From: Fictibacillus arsenicus | GTDB lineage: Bacteria > Bacillota > Bacilli > Bacillales > Fictibacillaceae | Assembly: GCF_001999465.1 (NCBI RefSeq) | Contig: NZ_MQMF01000002.1 | Location: 1,116,001 to 1,180,000 of the forward strand | Length of the DNA stretch: 64,000 nt | Direction of reading: 5' to 3' | Part shown: one piece after another, positions 8,668-17,449 of the stretch | How the letters are laid out: each line of letters starts with the position of its first letter | How positions within the stretch are numbered: the first letter of the stretch is position 1 | Program-made: the position numbers and the translations under genes | Notes under the pieces: generated by a model | Databases searched by the model: none | What the model saw: only the letters and a program-made list of their open reading frames with translations | What the model was told of the DNA's origin: nothing

Positions 8668-8923
8668 CGCTCGTAAATCTTGAGAAGCGCTCGTAAATCT
8701 TAAGAAGCGCTCGTAAATCTCGAGAAACGCTCATAAATCTTGAAAAACGCGCATAAATCTCGAGAAACGCTCATAAATCTCGAGAAACGCACATAAATCT
8801 TGAAAAACGCGCATAAATCTTGAGAAACGCTCATAAATCTCGAGAAACGCTCATAAATCTCGAGAAACGCTCATAAATCTCGAAAAACGCTCATAAATCT
8901 TGAGAAACGCTCGTAAACACGAA
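8668..8923. repeat. 20-bp tandem repeat array (about 12.8 units)
   Basis: Exact 20-base period from 8668 to 8908. The unit is CGCTCATAAATCTCGAGAAA with variants at a few positions (CTCGAG/CTTGAG/CTTAAG, CTCAT/CTCGT/CACAT). There are no spacers and no coding frame. It fills the 340-base gap between motB and the convergent M48 protease gene. Confidence 0.95.
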
Positions 8924-8975
8924 AAAGCTGGTCCGTAAAAGTGGATTTCAATCACTCTCGGCCAGCTTTTCTTTT
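8922..8975. terminator. bidirectional terminator between motB and the M48 gene
   Basis: AAAAGCTGG and CCAGCTTTT arms surround a 30-base loop, with T-rich or A-rich tails on both sides. It serves two convergent genes. Confidence 0.75.
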
Positions 8976-8977
8976 AT

Positions 8978-10261
8978 TTAATGAGGTAACTGCTCTTTAT
9001 CCAAAGTTTTTCCTGTATTATAGCTGTCTAAAAAGTGGATGCGCTCAAGCATTGTCGGATGGCCATACAAAAACCACTTCACAATTTTAGGCGGATTAAC
9101 CTCGCTCAATGATACGGTAGCCAGCTGCTGAAAAGCACCTACTGCTGCTTCAGGATTCTTTGTCATCTGAATCGCGTACTGGTCAGCATCCCGTTCCGCT
9201 TTTCTCGAAACCGCATTTTCTACTGGAGATACCGCAAAACTGAGGAGCGAGAATATTAAAAGCAAAGCAGGAAGAGCTGCGAGGTCTCCCACTCCTTTAA
9301 CACCCCACGTCTTACCGTATTGCTCAATCCATTTTCGATAGATGATATTACCCAGCCACAACCCCAAGAAAGAAAGAACAATTGAAGAAATCAAGTTCCA
9401 ATAAAGATGATTCATCACGTAATGCCCGATCTCATGAGCCATGACGAACAGTACTTGGTTATCACTCAACTTATTCAACGTCGTATCCCATAGGACGATT
9501 CTCAAGTTAGAACCAATTCCATTCACATATGCGTTTAATGCATTCGTTTTTTCAGACATGTTCACTTCATACACATTTTCAGCCGGTATATCCGCTTTAT
9601 CCGCAATGTTCAGTATCTTTTCTTTTAAAGCTTCATCCTGAAGCGGATAGAACTTGTTGTATAACGGATCAATCACGACAGGCTGAATAAAGTATAAAAA
9701 CACAGTAAATGGAATGGAGAGCAGCCATGCAAACAGCCACCATCTCTTTTCATACTTTTTGATCAGCCAATACATAACTCCAACCATGAGCGTTGTCAGT
9801 GCCCAGCTGATCCAGAAATCCACTACACCATCTCTCATCCAGCTATGAAAGGATTGGACAGATATGTTATAGCTTTTTGATACGGTAAAGCTATAGTAGC
9901 GAAGCGGAAAAGTTAACACCCAGCTCGCAAACGACAGAAGCAATACGTACACTGCCGTATGGACGATAGAAAATTTCGTAAGTCCCCCGGCTGCTTTTCG
10001 AAACCATTTTGACAGACCAAAACCTAGAACAAACAAATAGATCAGCCATTCAAGCGGTACAGAAATGAAGTACAAAAAGTCCTTTATTCTTGAAAAATCA
10101 GTGCTCAGCTCCAACTCCCTTTCGGTCATAAACATAGCCGGGTCTGCTGCAGATCCCTTAAGGTCTACTGGCAATGCTGAATCTGCTCCGTGAAACAAGT
10201 AATACCACATCAATGCACCATATACGGCAAAGCCCAGCATTAACCACATGGATTTTCTCAA
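8978..10261 (-). CDS. M48 family membrane metallopeptidase (Ste24-like)
   Basis: A 427-residue integral membrane zinc protease. There are multiple helices in the N-terminal 200 residues (CAAX/Ste24 N-domain), then the zinc motif HEIGH at residues 276-280 and the downstream glutamate region ERDADQYAIQ. Bacterial members degrade or clip membrane proteins; the substrate is not known. The start is TTG 10261 with GGGGGC upstream; ATG 10249 is an alternative. It is a single gene, convergent with motB. Confidence 0.88.
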   Translation of the reverse strand: MRKSMWLMLGFAVYGALMWYYLFHGADSALPVDLKGSAADPAMFMTERELELSTDFSRIKDFLYFISVPLEWLIYLFVLGFGLSKWFRKAAGGLTKFSIVHTAVYVLLLSFASWVLTFPLRYYSFTVSKSYNISVQSFHSWMRDGVVDFWISWALTTLMVGVMYWLIKKYEKRWWLFAWLLSIPFTVFLYFIQPVVIDPLYNKFYPLQDEALKEKILNIADKADIPAENVYEVNMSEKTNALNAYVNGIGSNLRIVLWDTTLNKLSDNQVLFVMAHEIGHYVMNHLYWNLISSIVLSFLGLWLGNIIYRKWIEQYGKTWGVKGVGDLAALPALLLIFSLLSFAVSPVENAVSRKAERDADQYAIQMTKNPEAAVGAFQQLATVSLSEVNPPKIVKWFLYGHPTMLERIHFLDSYNTGKTLDKEQLPH

Positions 10262-10338
10262 AACACATGCCCCCTTTTATACCTACTATAAAGTGTAAGG
10301 GGATTTGTCCAATTTAGAACAAGTCATGAGAAACTTTT

Positions 10339-11166
10339 TTATAAAGCGTTCGTCAAGGTAGGGACAACGGTAAGATTTTCATGCTCAACCTCTATCCGGT
10401 TAGGCTGTATATAGATTGCTTTTAAACCCATTAAAAGTGCAGGTGCAATTTCATTAATAAAATTATCACCGATCGAAACGGCTTCATGCGGCTGAACACC
10501 AAATTCGTCTAGAATGGTTTGCATCTTTTCTTTTGTTTTCAGCGGCTTATGTCCTTCTGTATAAAGAGCATGAAATATTCCCTCTAGCTCAAGCTCGTTA
10601 AGCAATCTTTTCACATCTTCTCTTTCACTGTTCGTGAGCAGGACCAGCTTCTTTTCCTCTTTTAAACGAATCAAACCGTCTCTAAGCCCAGGTGTTTTAG
10701 TTAAATGAAACTGATCTGTAACCATATATTCTTTTGTTGCGTTATAGCATTCCCACGTATCGCTTTGTTTTAATCCAAAATGCATAGCTGTCGCATAAGG
10801 CAGCCACCATCCATCACCGATCGCGATCAGACGTTCAAAATCATATACCAGTTCACCTGCATACTCTTGCTTTATTCTTTCTTCCGGCCATTCTTCCCCA
10901 TCAAATGAAGTAACCTTCGTTACCTGAAGCGTCATAGGGTCAACGGTTACACTCGTATCATTTTTAATATCATATACTTTCCCAATCGCAACAGGATGAG
11001 TCCCCTTTTTCATGCTCTCATATGTATCCCAAAATGCCTGTTTCTTATCATCTGCAACATGCTGCTGCATCAGCCTGCAATAATAATCAAAATGATCCGT
11101 GTCTTCATATAGAGTTCCGTCCAGATCAAAAATCAGCAGCTTTGCTTCATCAATTAAGTGTTTCAT
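10339..11166 (-). CDS. HAD-superfamily hydrolase
   Basis: A 275-residue HAD phosphatase. Motif I is FDLDGTLYED near residue 15, motif II is LLTNSERED and the C-terminal motif is SIGDNFINEIAPA. The start at ATG 11166 has a textbook AGGAGGTG six bases upstream; the longer frame to 11184 lacks one. The large insertion (residues 60-150) is a cap domain. The substrate is unknown. No operon partner; divergent from the GntR operon. Confidence 0.85.
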   Translation of the reverse strand: MKHLIDEAKLLIFDLDGTLYEDTDHFDYYCRLMQQHVADDKKQAFWDTYESMKKGTHPVAIGKVYDIKNDTSVTVDPMTLQVTKVTSFDGEEWPEERIKQEYAGELVYDFERLIAIGDGWWLPYATAMHFGLKQSDTWECYNATKEYMVTDQFHLTKTPGLRDGLIRLKEEKKLVLLTNSEREDVKRLLNELELEGIFHALYTEGHKPLKTKEKMQTILDEFGVQPHEAVSIGDNFINEIAPALLMGLKAIYIQPNRIEVEHENLTVVPTLTNAL

Positions 11167-11226
11167 GCTGAACACCTCCTGCAATTATTGTAGATTCCTG
11201 AATTATAAAAAGTAAAGAAAAGTACA

Positions 11227-11282
11227 TTGACAGGAATTTACTAATCATGTAAGTTATAAGTGTACTACATTAAGTAGTACAC
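11227..11282 (+). promoter_or_regulatory. promoter and GntR/YtrA-type operator
   Basis: TTGACA at 11227-11232 is a -35 candidate, with TATAAG at 11255-11260 as a -10 candidate at non-ideal spacing. Next to it is a perfect inverted repeat GTGTACTAC-N5-GTAGTACAC (11260-11282). The position fits autorepression of the following operon by its own GntR protein, as for B. subtilis YtrA. Confidence 0.7.
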
Positions 11283-11307
11283 ACGTAGTATTTAAAGGTG
11301 GGATAAT

Positions 11308-11712
11308 ATGATTTTAAATTTAGATCCCCGAAGCAATACGCCGATATGGGAGCAAGTCGTCCATCAAATTAAAGAACTGATTTTGAAGGAGATCCTGCAA
11401 CCCGAAGATAAGTTGCCTTCGGTAAGAGAACTATCAGGAACATTATTGATAAATCCAAACACAGTAAGCAAAGCTTATCAAGAGCTCGAACGCCAAGGGA
11501 TCATAGAGACTCTCCGCGGCAAGGGCACATTCGTTTCTGCTTCCATCACCCCTAGAGCCGATGAGCAGAAGATTGCCGAAATGAAGAAGCATATCAAACA
11601 GCTTGTCATCGATGCTTCGTATTTAGGAATCGATCAGCAAACGCTGGCACTATGGATTAAAAAGTTTTCTGAAGAGCTTGGAGGGAATAACGACCATGTT
11701 AAAAATGATTAA
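11308..11712 (+). CDS. GntR-family transcriptional regulator (YtrA subfamily)
   Basis: A 134-residue repressor. The winged-helix DNA-binding domain is at residues 10-75 (PSVRELSGTLLINPNTVSKAYQELERQGI), followed by the short helical dimerisation tail of the YtrA subfamily. It heads an operon with an ABC ATPase and a permease, the standard arrangement for this subfamily. In B. subtilis the ytr operon responds to cell-wall antibiotics; the same is inferred here. The palindrome upstream is its likely operator. Confidence 0.9.
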   Translation: MILNLDPRSNTPIWEQVVHQIKELILKEILQPEDKLPSVRELSGTLLINPNTVSKAYQELERQGIIETLRGKGTFVSASITPRADEQKIAEMKKHIKQLVIDASYLGIDQQTLALWIKKFSEELGGNNDHVKND

Positions 11713-12580
11713 TGTTAGTAAAAAGATAGATGGACGCCAGGTTTTAGAGAATGTCAATATTACTCTTGAACCAGGTATGATTTCAGGCATTGTTGGCCGT
11801 AACGGGGTCGGTAAATCTACTTTGCTCAGAACACTTGCTGGAATTCTGGATCCTGACGAAGGCGAAGTAACATTTAATGAAATCAATATCCACCAGAAGC
11901 CTGAAGTTAAACAAAAGCTTACTTATGTTCCTGACTCTACAGAAATTTTAAAAACCTACAACGTAAAAGAGATTGTGAAACTGTATGATGCAATCTATGA
12001 AGACTTTGACGTGATGTATTTTTACTCGTTAATGGATCGTTTTAAGCTCCCAAAAAACAGAAAGCTTAGAACCTATTCCAAAGGGATGAAAGCTTTATTT
12101 CTTATGATTCTTTCATTCTCTACAAAAGCAGACTTTATTATTTTGGATGAACCAACAAACGGGCTGGATCCGATCGTAAAACGAAATATCCTTCAATTTA
12201 TTATTGAAGAAGTAAGTGAACGTCAATTAAGTGTTCTTATTTCCACTCATCATCTTGAGGAAGTTGAAAAGATTGCGGACGTGCTCATTATGATGAAGGA
12301 TGGTCAGATTGAATCAACTACTTCGATCGAAGACGCTAAGTCATCTTTCAGAAAAGTTCAAGCTGTTTATAAGCATTCTCTCCCTGAAAAAATTGCAAAC
12401 TTAAACAACGTAACCATTCTTTCTCAAACCGGCAGAGTGTATACGTTGATGATCAAAGGCAATATCGAGGAAACAATGAAGGAGATGCAGCAAGAGCAGC
12501 CATTATTGTTAGAGGAACTTCCGATGACACTTGAAGATATATTTATTTCATCGCTTGGAGGGGAATCACATGTTTCATAA
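11696..12580 (+). CDS. ABC transporter ATP-binding protein (YtrB-like)
   Basis: A 294-residue nucleotide-binding subunit. Walker A is VGRNGVGKST, the signature is the degenerate YSKGMKALF, Walker B is FIILDEPTNGLDP, and the switch histidine is in STHHLEEVE. ATG 11696 lies 12 bases behind GGAGGG, inside the end of the GntR gene, so translation is coupled. It pairs with the next permease gene. Confidence 0.9.
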   Translation: MLKMINVSKKIDGRQVLENVNITLEPGMISGIVGRNGVGKSTLLRTLAGILDPDEGEVTFNEINIHQKPEVKQKLTYVPDSTEILKTYNVKEIVKLYDAIYEDFDVMYFYSLMDRFKLPKNRKLRTYSKGMKALFLMILSFSTKADFIILDEPTNGLDPIVKRNILQFIIEEVSERQLSVLISTHHLEEVEKIADVLIMMKDGQIESTTSIEDAKSSFRKVQAVYKHSLPEKIANLNNVTILSQTGRVYTLMIKGNIEETMKEMQQEQPLLLEELPMTLEDIFISSLGGESHVS

Positions 12581-13628
12581 AGCATTATGGATGAGAAACC
12601 AAAAACTAGCAGCTCCAGCTGTTTGGGCCGTATACCTATCTTTATTCTTTTTTCTACCATTCTCTTTTTTCGGAAGAGCACAAAGTCTTCAAACACAAGC
12701 AGAGAAATTTAATGATACACAATTAAACTTCACTTTTCATGGTGTTGAAATCGCTTTGTTTTTGACACTTATTCTTGTTGGATTCGCCTCATTGCTGTTA
12801 GGACAGGAGCGAACCACTCATTCTGCAGATCTTACATTCTCACTTCCTTTTAAACGAAAAGATATTTTTCTTTCAAAATGGATGTTTGGTGTTGTACATA
12901 TTACAACAGGACTATTAGTTAACCTATTGTTATGTATGCTTATTATACGCTTCACGATTTTACATGAAATTGCAGATGCGTCATTTTTGCTCCATTTTAT
13001 GGCGCTCGTTATACCGTATTCTATTGCCATATTTACTTTCAGTTTATTTATTGGAACTATCGCTGGCAGCATTGTATCTCAGTTTATTTTAAGTTTGATA
13101 TTCCTTTTCTTCCCGATCGGTTTCTTCTCTTTGATCGGAACATTTCTGATGTATCACGGGATTGAATTAGATATGATGTATGATGTAAACGGCAGATTTA
13201 ACTCGTTCGGAGATTTTATTTCAATAGCTACACTGCCTGTTCCCATTTTCGAATTCGCTTATTATACTGATGTTGTTACAGAAATCGATGGCTCGGTAAT
13301 GGATTACACCAGAATGCCAGATTATCTAGTATTGCTTTCTCCTCTTCTTTATTTTGCGGTTACGTTCCCTCTTGGAATCTTGTTTTTTAGCCGTACGAAG
13401 AACGAGAATAATGGCAGATTACTGGTTTTTGAGAAAGGTAAAGGATTCTTCAGTATAGGAGTAGTAGTTTGCTTTGCACTTGCATTCGGCATGGCGGGCG
13501 GAGGCATCTTCGGATCTTATGATCAGCCTTCATTACTTGGCTATTATTTTTCCGCAGCCATTGGCGCAGTCCTGAGTTATTTTGTATTAAGAAAGATTAT
13601 GAATATTCGACTAGGGTTAAGCAAATAA
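12570..13628 (+). CDS. ABC transporter permease
   Basis: A 352-residue membrane protein of the ABC-2 permease type. It has about eight hydrophobic segments and an extracytoplasmic loop after helix 1. The start ATG 12570 overlaps the ATPase gene and has GGAGGGG upstream. With the ATPase and GntR regulator it makes a drug-sensing or efflux unit; the substrate is unknown. A clear terminator follows. Confidence 0.85.
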   Translation: MFHKALWMRNQKLAAPAVWAVYLSLFFFLPFSFFGRAQSLQTQAEKFNDTQLNFTFHGVEIALFLTLILVGFASLLLGQERTTHSADLTFSLPFKRKDIFLSKWMFGVVHITTGLLVNLLLCMLIIRFTILHEIADASFLLHFMALVIPYSIAIFTFSLFIGTIAGSIVSQFILSLIFLFFPIGFFSLIGTFLMYHGIELDMMYDVNGRFNSFGDFISIATLPVPIFEFAYYTDVVTEIDGSVMDYTRMPDYLVLLSPLLYFAVTFPLGILFFSRTKNENNGRLLVFEKGKGFFSIGVVVCFALAFGMAGGGIFGSYDQPSLLGYYFSAAIGAVLSYFVLRKIMNIRLGLSK

Positions 13629-13633
13629 GTTTA

Positions 13634-13660
13634 GAGCGGATCACTTCCGCTCTTTTTTTG
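13634..13660 (+). terminator. terminator of the GntR-ABC operon
   Basis: GAGCGGA-TCACT-TCCGCTC followed by seven T. Confidence 0.9.
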
Positions 13661-13669
13661 TTGAAACAG

Positions 13670-13702
13670 AAAATAAACAGCTGACGTATATATGCCAGCT
13701 GC
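13670..13702 (-). terminator. terminator of the glpQ-like gene
   Basis: On the minus strand a CAGCTGGCATATA...CAGCTG hairpin is followed by TTTATTTT, 7 bases after the stop codon. Confidence 0.7.
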
Positions 13703-13708
13703 TTTTGT

Positions 13709-14554
13709 TTATCGTCCTTTTTTCACTTCATTCAACAGGTCTGGAAAGTTTGTGAACATTCCGGTTACGCCCCAGTCGATCAGTTTATGCATTTCTTCTT
13801 TTTCGTTAACTGTATAAGGATGTATCTCAAGTCCGTTTTGAACCGTTTTCTGGACATAATCTTTGTCTATCATAGTACTGTTTGGTCCAATTCCGACTGC
13901 ATATTGTTTAATAGCTTCAACTTCAGCATCAGAAAGGGCAGCTGGTGACGTGTACCACATTAGCTGTACTAGTTTTATAGAAGGGTCAATCTGGTTCATT
14001 TTTAATAAACTTGCAGAGCTGAACGACTGCACAAGTAATGTATCTTTGTCGATTCTGTATTCATCAACCAATTTTGAGAGTTTTTCTTCCATCCCAGGAT
14101 AGACTTCAGGAGACTTTGTTTCGATATAATAGTTCGCATTCTTTCCGAATGTTTGAAACACTTCTTCTAGCGTTGGCACTTTAAGACCCTCATACTCAGG
14201 GTTTGCTTTTTCCGGATATTTCTCATTGAACCAGCTGCCAGCATCAAGCTCTTTAATTTCTTCAAGCGTGTAATCTTTAACCTGACCTGTTCCATTCGTT
14301 GTACGGTCAAGCGTTTCATCATGCATAGCGATTAGTTCACCATCTTTTGTCATCTGAAGATCTACCTCTATGTAATCCCCATGCATTTGTTCGCCCATCT
14401 TGTATGATGTTAACGTGTGTTCCGGTGCATAACCAGAAGCACCTCGATGTGCTACATTTAATATCTCTTTCTCTTTTTCAGCTGCATCCGCTGTAAATCC
14501 TGATCCCATAACTGTAAGGCTTAACGCAAGAGCCCCAATAGTAGCTTTGAACAT
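13709..14554 (-). CDS. secreted glycerophosphodiester phosphodiesterase
   Basis: A 281-residue exported GDPD enzyme that splits glycerophosphodiesters to glycerol-3-phosphate and an alcohol. It has a signal peptide (MFKATIGALALSLTVMGSGF, cleavage near ADAA). The catalytic HR motif is in NVAHRGASGYAPEHT, the metal ligands in YIEVDLQMTKDG, and the second histidine in AMHDETLDRTT. Family members such as B. subtilis GlpQ recycle phospholipid or teichoic-acid glycerophosphate. No transporter gene is adjacent. Confidence 0.92.
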   Translation of the reverse strand: MFKATIGALALSLTVMGSGFTADAAEKEKEILNVAHRGASGYAPEHTLTSYKMGEQMHGDYIEVDLQMTKDGELIAMHDETLDRTTNGTGQVKDYTLEEIKELDAGSWFNEKYPEKANPEYEGLKVPTLEEVFQTFGKNANYYIETKSPEVYPGMEEKLSKLVDEYRIDKDTLLVQSFSSASLLKMNQIDPSIKLVQLMWYTSPAALSDAEVEAIKQYAVGIGPNSTMIDKDYVQKTVQNGLEIHPYTVNEKEEMHKLIDWGVTGMFTNFPDLLNEVKKGR

Positions 14555-14695
14555 GAAATTACACTCTCCCTTTGTTGTCAGTGAAGTACTCTCTCACTTT
14601 AACAAGGGAGTTTGAAGACTTGTTTACACCTGCGTAAAGCTGAAGTAAAGAAATTATTAATAACGCTGTTTGTAAATTATGTTGCTTTGAAAGTA

Positions 14696-14778
14696 GTTGA
14701 TTTCCGTTACAGGATGCTCGCTTTCCGCGGGGCGTGCGGTGAGCCCGCAAGAGTCTCGCACCTTCAACTCCAATCAAC
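14696..14778 (+). repeat. interspersed repeat, copy 3 (internally deleted)
   Basis: Both ends are intact but about 45 central bases are missing, giving an 83-base copy. It lies in the 325-base gap between the glpQ-like and Cof-type genes. The rest of that gap (14555-14695) shows nothing recognisable. Confidence 0.85.
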
Positions 14779-14837
14779 TTGTCAATGAAGAGGATAAAAA
14801 ATGGACGCAAAGAAAATTTTAGAGAGGATTCTAAATA

Positions 14838-14872
14838 AAAAAGCCAGTTCGATTTTTTCGAACCAGCCTCTG
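14838..14872 (-). terminator. terminator of the Cof-type hydrolase gene
   Basis: On the minus strand GGCTGGTTCG-AAAAAAT-CGAACTGGCT is followed by TTTTTTA. Confidence 0.85.
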
Positions 14873-14879
14873 TAAAAAG

Positions 14880-15740
14880 TTATTTTGTTTCTAAAAATTT
14901 TTGAATAGCAAACGCTACTCCGCTTTCGTCATTCTCTTTCGTAACAAATGCAGCCATATCTTTTATTTCATCAACAGCATTTCCCATCGCAACTGGAAAT
15001 CCTGCAATTTCAAGCATTGAAACATCATTGTAATTATCACCGATTGCCATCGTATTTTCCATAGGGATTCCTTTAATTTCTGCAAATCTTTTTAGAGCTA
15101 CACCTTTTTGTGCTTCACTATTTGTGATCTCCAAGTTATTATCAGCTGACGAACTAACTGCTAAATCATCAACCGCTTGCAGATGCTGAAACGCACGCTG
15201 CAATTTATCGTTATCACTTGAAAATGCAAGAAATTTATAGACCTCTATATCCTTTTGATCTAAAAGCTTTTCAAAATCTCCTACTACACTTACAAGTCCT
15301 AAACGAAAACGGCGTAAAGCTGCCTTTTGAACATCATCATCCGTTGCTTCAGGATTTGAAGTAATAACAATATCCTTCATAACCTCATATGCCTTTTCGC
15401 GATTATCCGTATACGTTCCCTTACTTGTATACAGTTCGTAATAGATGTCCTCTTTATCTAGAATACTTTTAATTTCTTCATATTGTGAGAACTCTAGAGG
15501 TGTTGAAGAAAGAATTTCCCATTTAGCAGATCTGATTTCAGCTCCGTTTACACAAATAAGAGGCAGGTGTAATTCTGCGTCTTCTAATGTATGTCTTGCT
15601 TCATCATAAGAACGCCCTGTTGCAATGACAACATGATGTCCATCTTTTACCGCTTGTGAAATGACCTTACTGTTCTCTTTTGTTACTTTTAACTGTTTAT
15701 TAACAAGTGTTCCATCCATATCGATTGCGATAAGTTTCAT
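14880..15740 (-). CDS. Cof-type HAD-IIB family hydrolase
   Basis: A 286-residue sugar-phosphate or flavin-phosphate phosphatase of the Cof family. Motif I is IAIDMDGTLVNKQ at the N-terminus; motif IV is MAIGDNYNDVSMLEIAGF, followed by the diagnostic VAMGNA. The C2-type cap domain lies between residues 85 and 190. It is a single gene with its own terminator. The substrate is uncertain, as for most Cof paralogues. Confidence 0.9.
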   Translation of the reverse strand: MKLIAIDMDGTLVNKQLKVTKENSKVISQAVKDGHHVVIATGRSYDEARHTLEDAELHLPLICVNGAEIRSAKWEILSSTPLEFSQYEEIKSILDKEDIYYELYTSKGTYTDNREKAYEVMKDIVITSNPEATDDDVQKAALRRFRLGLVSVVGDFEKLLDQKDIEVYKFLAFSSDNDKLQRAFQHLQAVDDLAVSSSADNNLEITNSEAQKGVALKRFAEIKGIPMENTMAIGDNYNDVSMLEIAGFPVAMGNAVDEIKDMAAFVTKENDESGVAFAIQKFLETK

Positions 15741-15879
15741 AAAATCATCCTTTATTGCTTAGTCCATTAGTAAGTTTACCCATAAGTGCAATAATTCAAA
15801 TCAACTTAAGTGTTTTAAAAAATTGGCTTTCTAATAGTTTATTGCTTTTAAGTATTTTGTTCATTCCCTTCACTGACAA

Positions 15880-16010
15880 GTTGGTTGGAGTAAAGGTTCG
15901 AGACTCCAGCGGGACGAGCGGTCAGGTGAGACCACTCAAAGGCGCAAAGCGGCGAGGGGGGCTCACCGTACGCCCCGCGGAAAGCGAAGCAGCCTGGAAC
16001 GGAAATCAAC
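15880..16010 (-). repeat. interspersed ~130-bp repeat, copy 4 (reverse)
   Basis: A full-length reverse copy (GTTGGTTGGAG ... CGGAAATCAAC) in the 356-base gap upstream of the Cof-type gene. Bases 15741-15879 contain nothing else that I can name. Confidence 0.88.
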
Positions 16011-16054
16011 TTCTTACAAGAGCAACAAAGTTTGCGATAGAAGCTAAAAAATAA

Positions 16055-16082
16055 AAAAAGAGCTTTAGAAGCTCTCTTTTAA
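16055..16082 (-). terminator. terminator of the 44-residue peptide gene
   Basis: AGAGCTT-TAGA-AGCTCT hairpin with a T-run (CTCTTTTTTTATTTTTT) on the minus strand. Confidence 0.75.
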
Positions 16083-16096
16083 AAACATTTTTAGTA

Positions 16097-16231
16097 TTAA
16101 TCTTTGTAGATAAATGATTGTACCATATCCGTTACAGCGTGAAAAATTTCAACGGCTTGAAATGATAATACAGAAAGAGCTGAGATCGAAAATAAACCTA
16201 TTAGTACAAATCTAAGTAAATGAGGCATCAT
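16097..16231 (-). CDS. 44-residue small membrane peptide
   Basis: A short gene supported by signals rather than by homology. A sigma-A promoter lies at 16254-16283 and an ideal AAAGGAGGAG ribosome binding site sits just before two consecutive ATG codons. A terminator follows. The product starts MMPHLLRFVLIGLFSISALS and forms one hydrophobic segment (residues 5-26), followed by an amphipathic C-terminus ending FIYKD. I do not recognise a family. It lies alone between the azlCD operon and the Cof-type gene. Possible roles are a membrane regulator or toxin-like peptide; neither can be shown. Confidence 0.7.
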   Translation of the reverse strand: MMPHLLRFVLIGLFSISALSVLSFQAVEIFHAVTDMVQSFIYKD

Positions 16232-16253
16232 TAATCTCCTCCTTTTACTTGTG

Positions 16254-16283
16254 ATTATACGCCCAAAGATTTCCGAAAATCAA
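16254..16283 (-). promoter_or_regulatory. sigma-A promoter of the 44-residue peptide gene
   Basis: On the minus strand TTGATT (16278-16283), an 18-base spacer, then a perfect TATAAT (16254-16259). Confidence 0.75.
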
Positions 16284-16325
16284 TTAATAAGGTTAATTAT
16301 TTATAAAGTAAATTATGACAATTGT

Positions 16326-16631
16326 CTACAAAAAGGTATAACCATATAAAACTAAGATAGAGGCTAACACAACGATAATAACATTCAGGTTAAGCCATGC
16401 TGCAATAAAAGCAGCTGCTGCTCCTATAACACCATACAAAACAGAATCCGGATTAATCGTCAGCACGCCTGGGAAAATGAGTGCTCCTAGGATGGCAAAC
16501 GGAACATTTTTCAATATCCCTTGTACTCTTGGATGCAAGTTATTCGTGTGAAACATGACGAGCGGAAGCATTCTTGGAATATACGTAACCAGACCCATTC
16601 CGATAATAACCCATATCAAATTATCATTCAT
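16326..16631 (-). CDS. azlD: AzlD family branched-chain amino acid transport protein
   Basis: A 101-residue protein with three to four membrane helices and the AzlD-typical YIPRMLPL motif near the N-terminus. It forms an exporter for branched-chain amino acids and analogues (such as 4-azaleucine) with AzlC. ATG 16631 is chosen; it overlaps the end of azlC by 8 bases, with AAGGGG upstream. The azlB regulator found in B. subtilis is absent here. Confidence 0.88.
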   Translation of the reverse strand: MNDNLIWVIIGMGLVTYIPRMLPLVMFHTNNLHPRVQGILKNVPFAILGALIFPGVLTINPDSVLYGVIGAAAAFIAAWLNLNVIIVVLASILVLYGYTFL

Positions 16632-17364
16632 TCCGCTCATCCCCTTTCACAAAAAACTCTATTGAAACAGCAGCGATCAATGTAGATAAAATAATACCCC
16701 AGCCCCCGCTAAGAAAAGGGATAAATGAAAATAATGAGTTCAGGACCGCAGCTGTTCCTGCAAGGGCAATGACTTTCCGGCTTTTTTTAGCGGCAGGTAC
16801 AAGCAATGCGATAAACATTGCATATAGCGCGATACCCATGCTTGCTTGAAGTGATTCCGGCAGTCCTGAGCCCATCAAATACCCTGCACCTGAAAAAACG
16901 ACCCAAGAGCTGTAAGCTGCTAGACCGAGACCTAACAAATAGCTTGCCGTTATCTTTTTCTCTTGAGACGTTGCCGCAACTGAAAAGGTTTCATCCGTAA
17001 TGAAAAAAGCATAAATGGCTTTAATCCATTTTGGCTCATCTTCCGCACGTTCCTTCAATGACGCACTCATCAGCAAATGACGGATGTTCATAATAAATGT
17101 AGTTAGAATAAGTTCAGCTGCCCCGCTTGCGGCAGCGACCATAGATAAAGCGATATATTGTGATGCACCAGCAAATACAATAATACTCATGCCAACCGTT
17201 TCAAAAAGGCTTAAACCGGCAGCTTTGGCAAGCAAACCGAATGTAAAAGCAACGGGCATATAGCCGATTGCGATAGGCAGTCCAGCTTGAATACCCTTTT
17301 TCCAAAGACCATGGGTTGGTTCGCTAGAAATTGCAGGACTAGGCAGCATTGTCTTCATCTCCAT
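16624..17364 (-). CDS. azlC: AzlC family permease
   Basis: A 246-residue integral membrane protein with the AzlC signature GIQAGLPIAIGYMPVAFTFG and ADETFS-like sequence (FFITDETFSVA). It is the larger subunit of the AzlCD amino-acid exporter. Three closely spaced ATGs (17364, 17358, 17349) compete as start; GGAG nine bases before 17349 makes that one plausible too. Operon with azlD. Confidence 0.88.
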   Translation of the reverse strand: MEMKTMLPSPAISSEPTHGLWKKGIQAGLPIAIGYMPVAFTFGLLAKAAGLSLFETVGMSIIVFAGASQYIALSMVAAASGAAELILTTFIMNIRHLLMSASLKERAEDEPKWIKAIYAFFITDETFSVAATSQEKKITASYLLGLGLAAYSSWVVFSGAGYLMGSGLPESLQASMGIALYAMFIALLVPAAKKSRKVIALAGTAAVLNSLFSFIPFLSGGWGIILSTLIAAVSIEFFVKGDERNE

Positions 17365-17400
17365 ATTCAGTGTGTGATTTGTGCAGGAATTGTGTATAAA

Positions 17401-17437
17401 TTGAAGGGGGTCTGTCCCGGGGACAGACCCCCTTCAA
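17401..17437. terminator. perfect 17-bp stem hairpin, probable terminator of the MurG-like gene
   Basis: TTGAAGGGGGTCTGTCC, a 3-base loop, then its exact complement. The minus-strand tail is TTTATAC, so it is only a fair intrinsic terminator; it lies 12 bases after the MurG-like stop codon. The GGGTCTGTCC core resembles mobile palindromic hairpins seen in many Firmicutes. Confidence 0.6.
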
Positions 17438-17449
17438 TTATCAAACAAT

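Noticed and set aside
8668-8923. CRISPR array
   Set aside because: Units are contiguous 20-mers with no unique spacers and no cas genes nearby.
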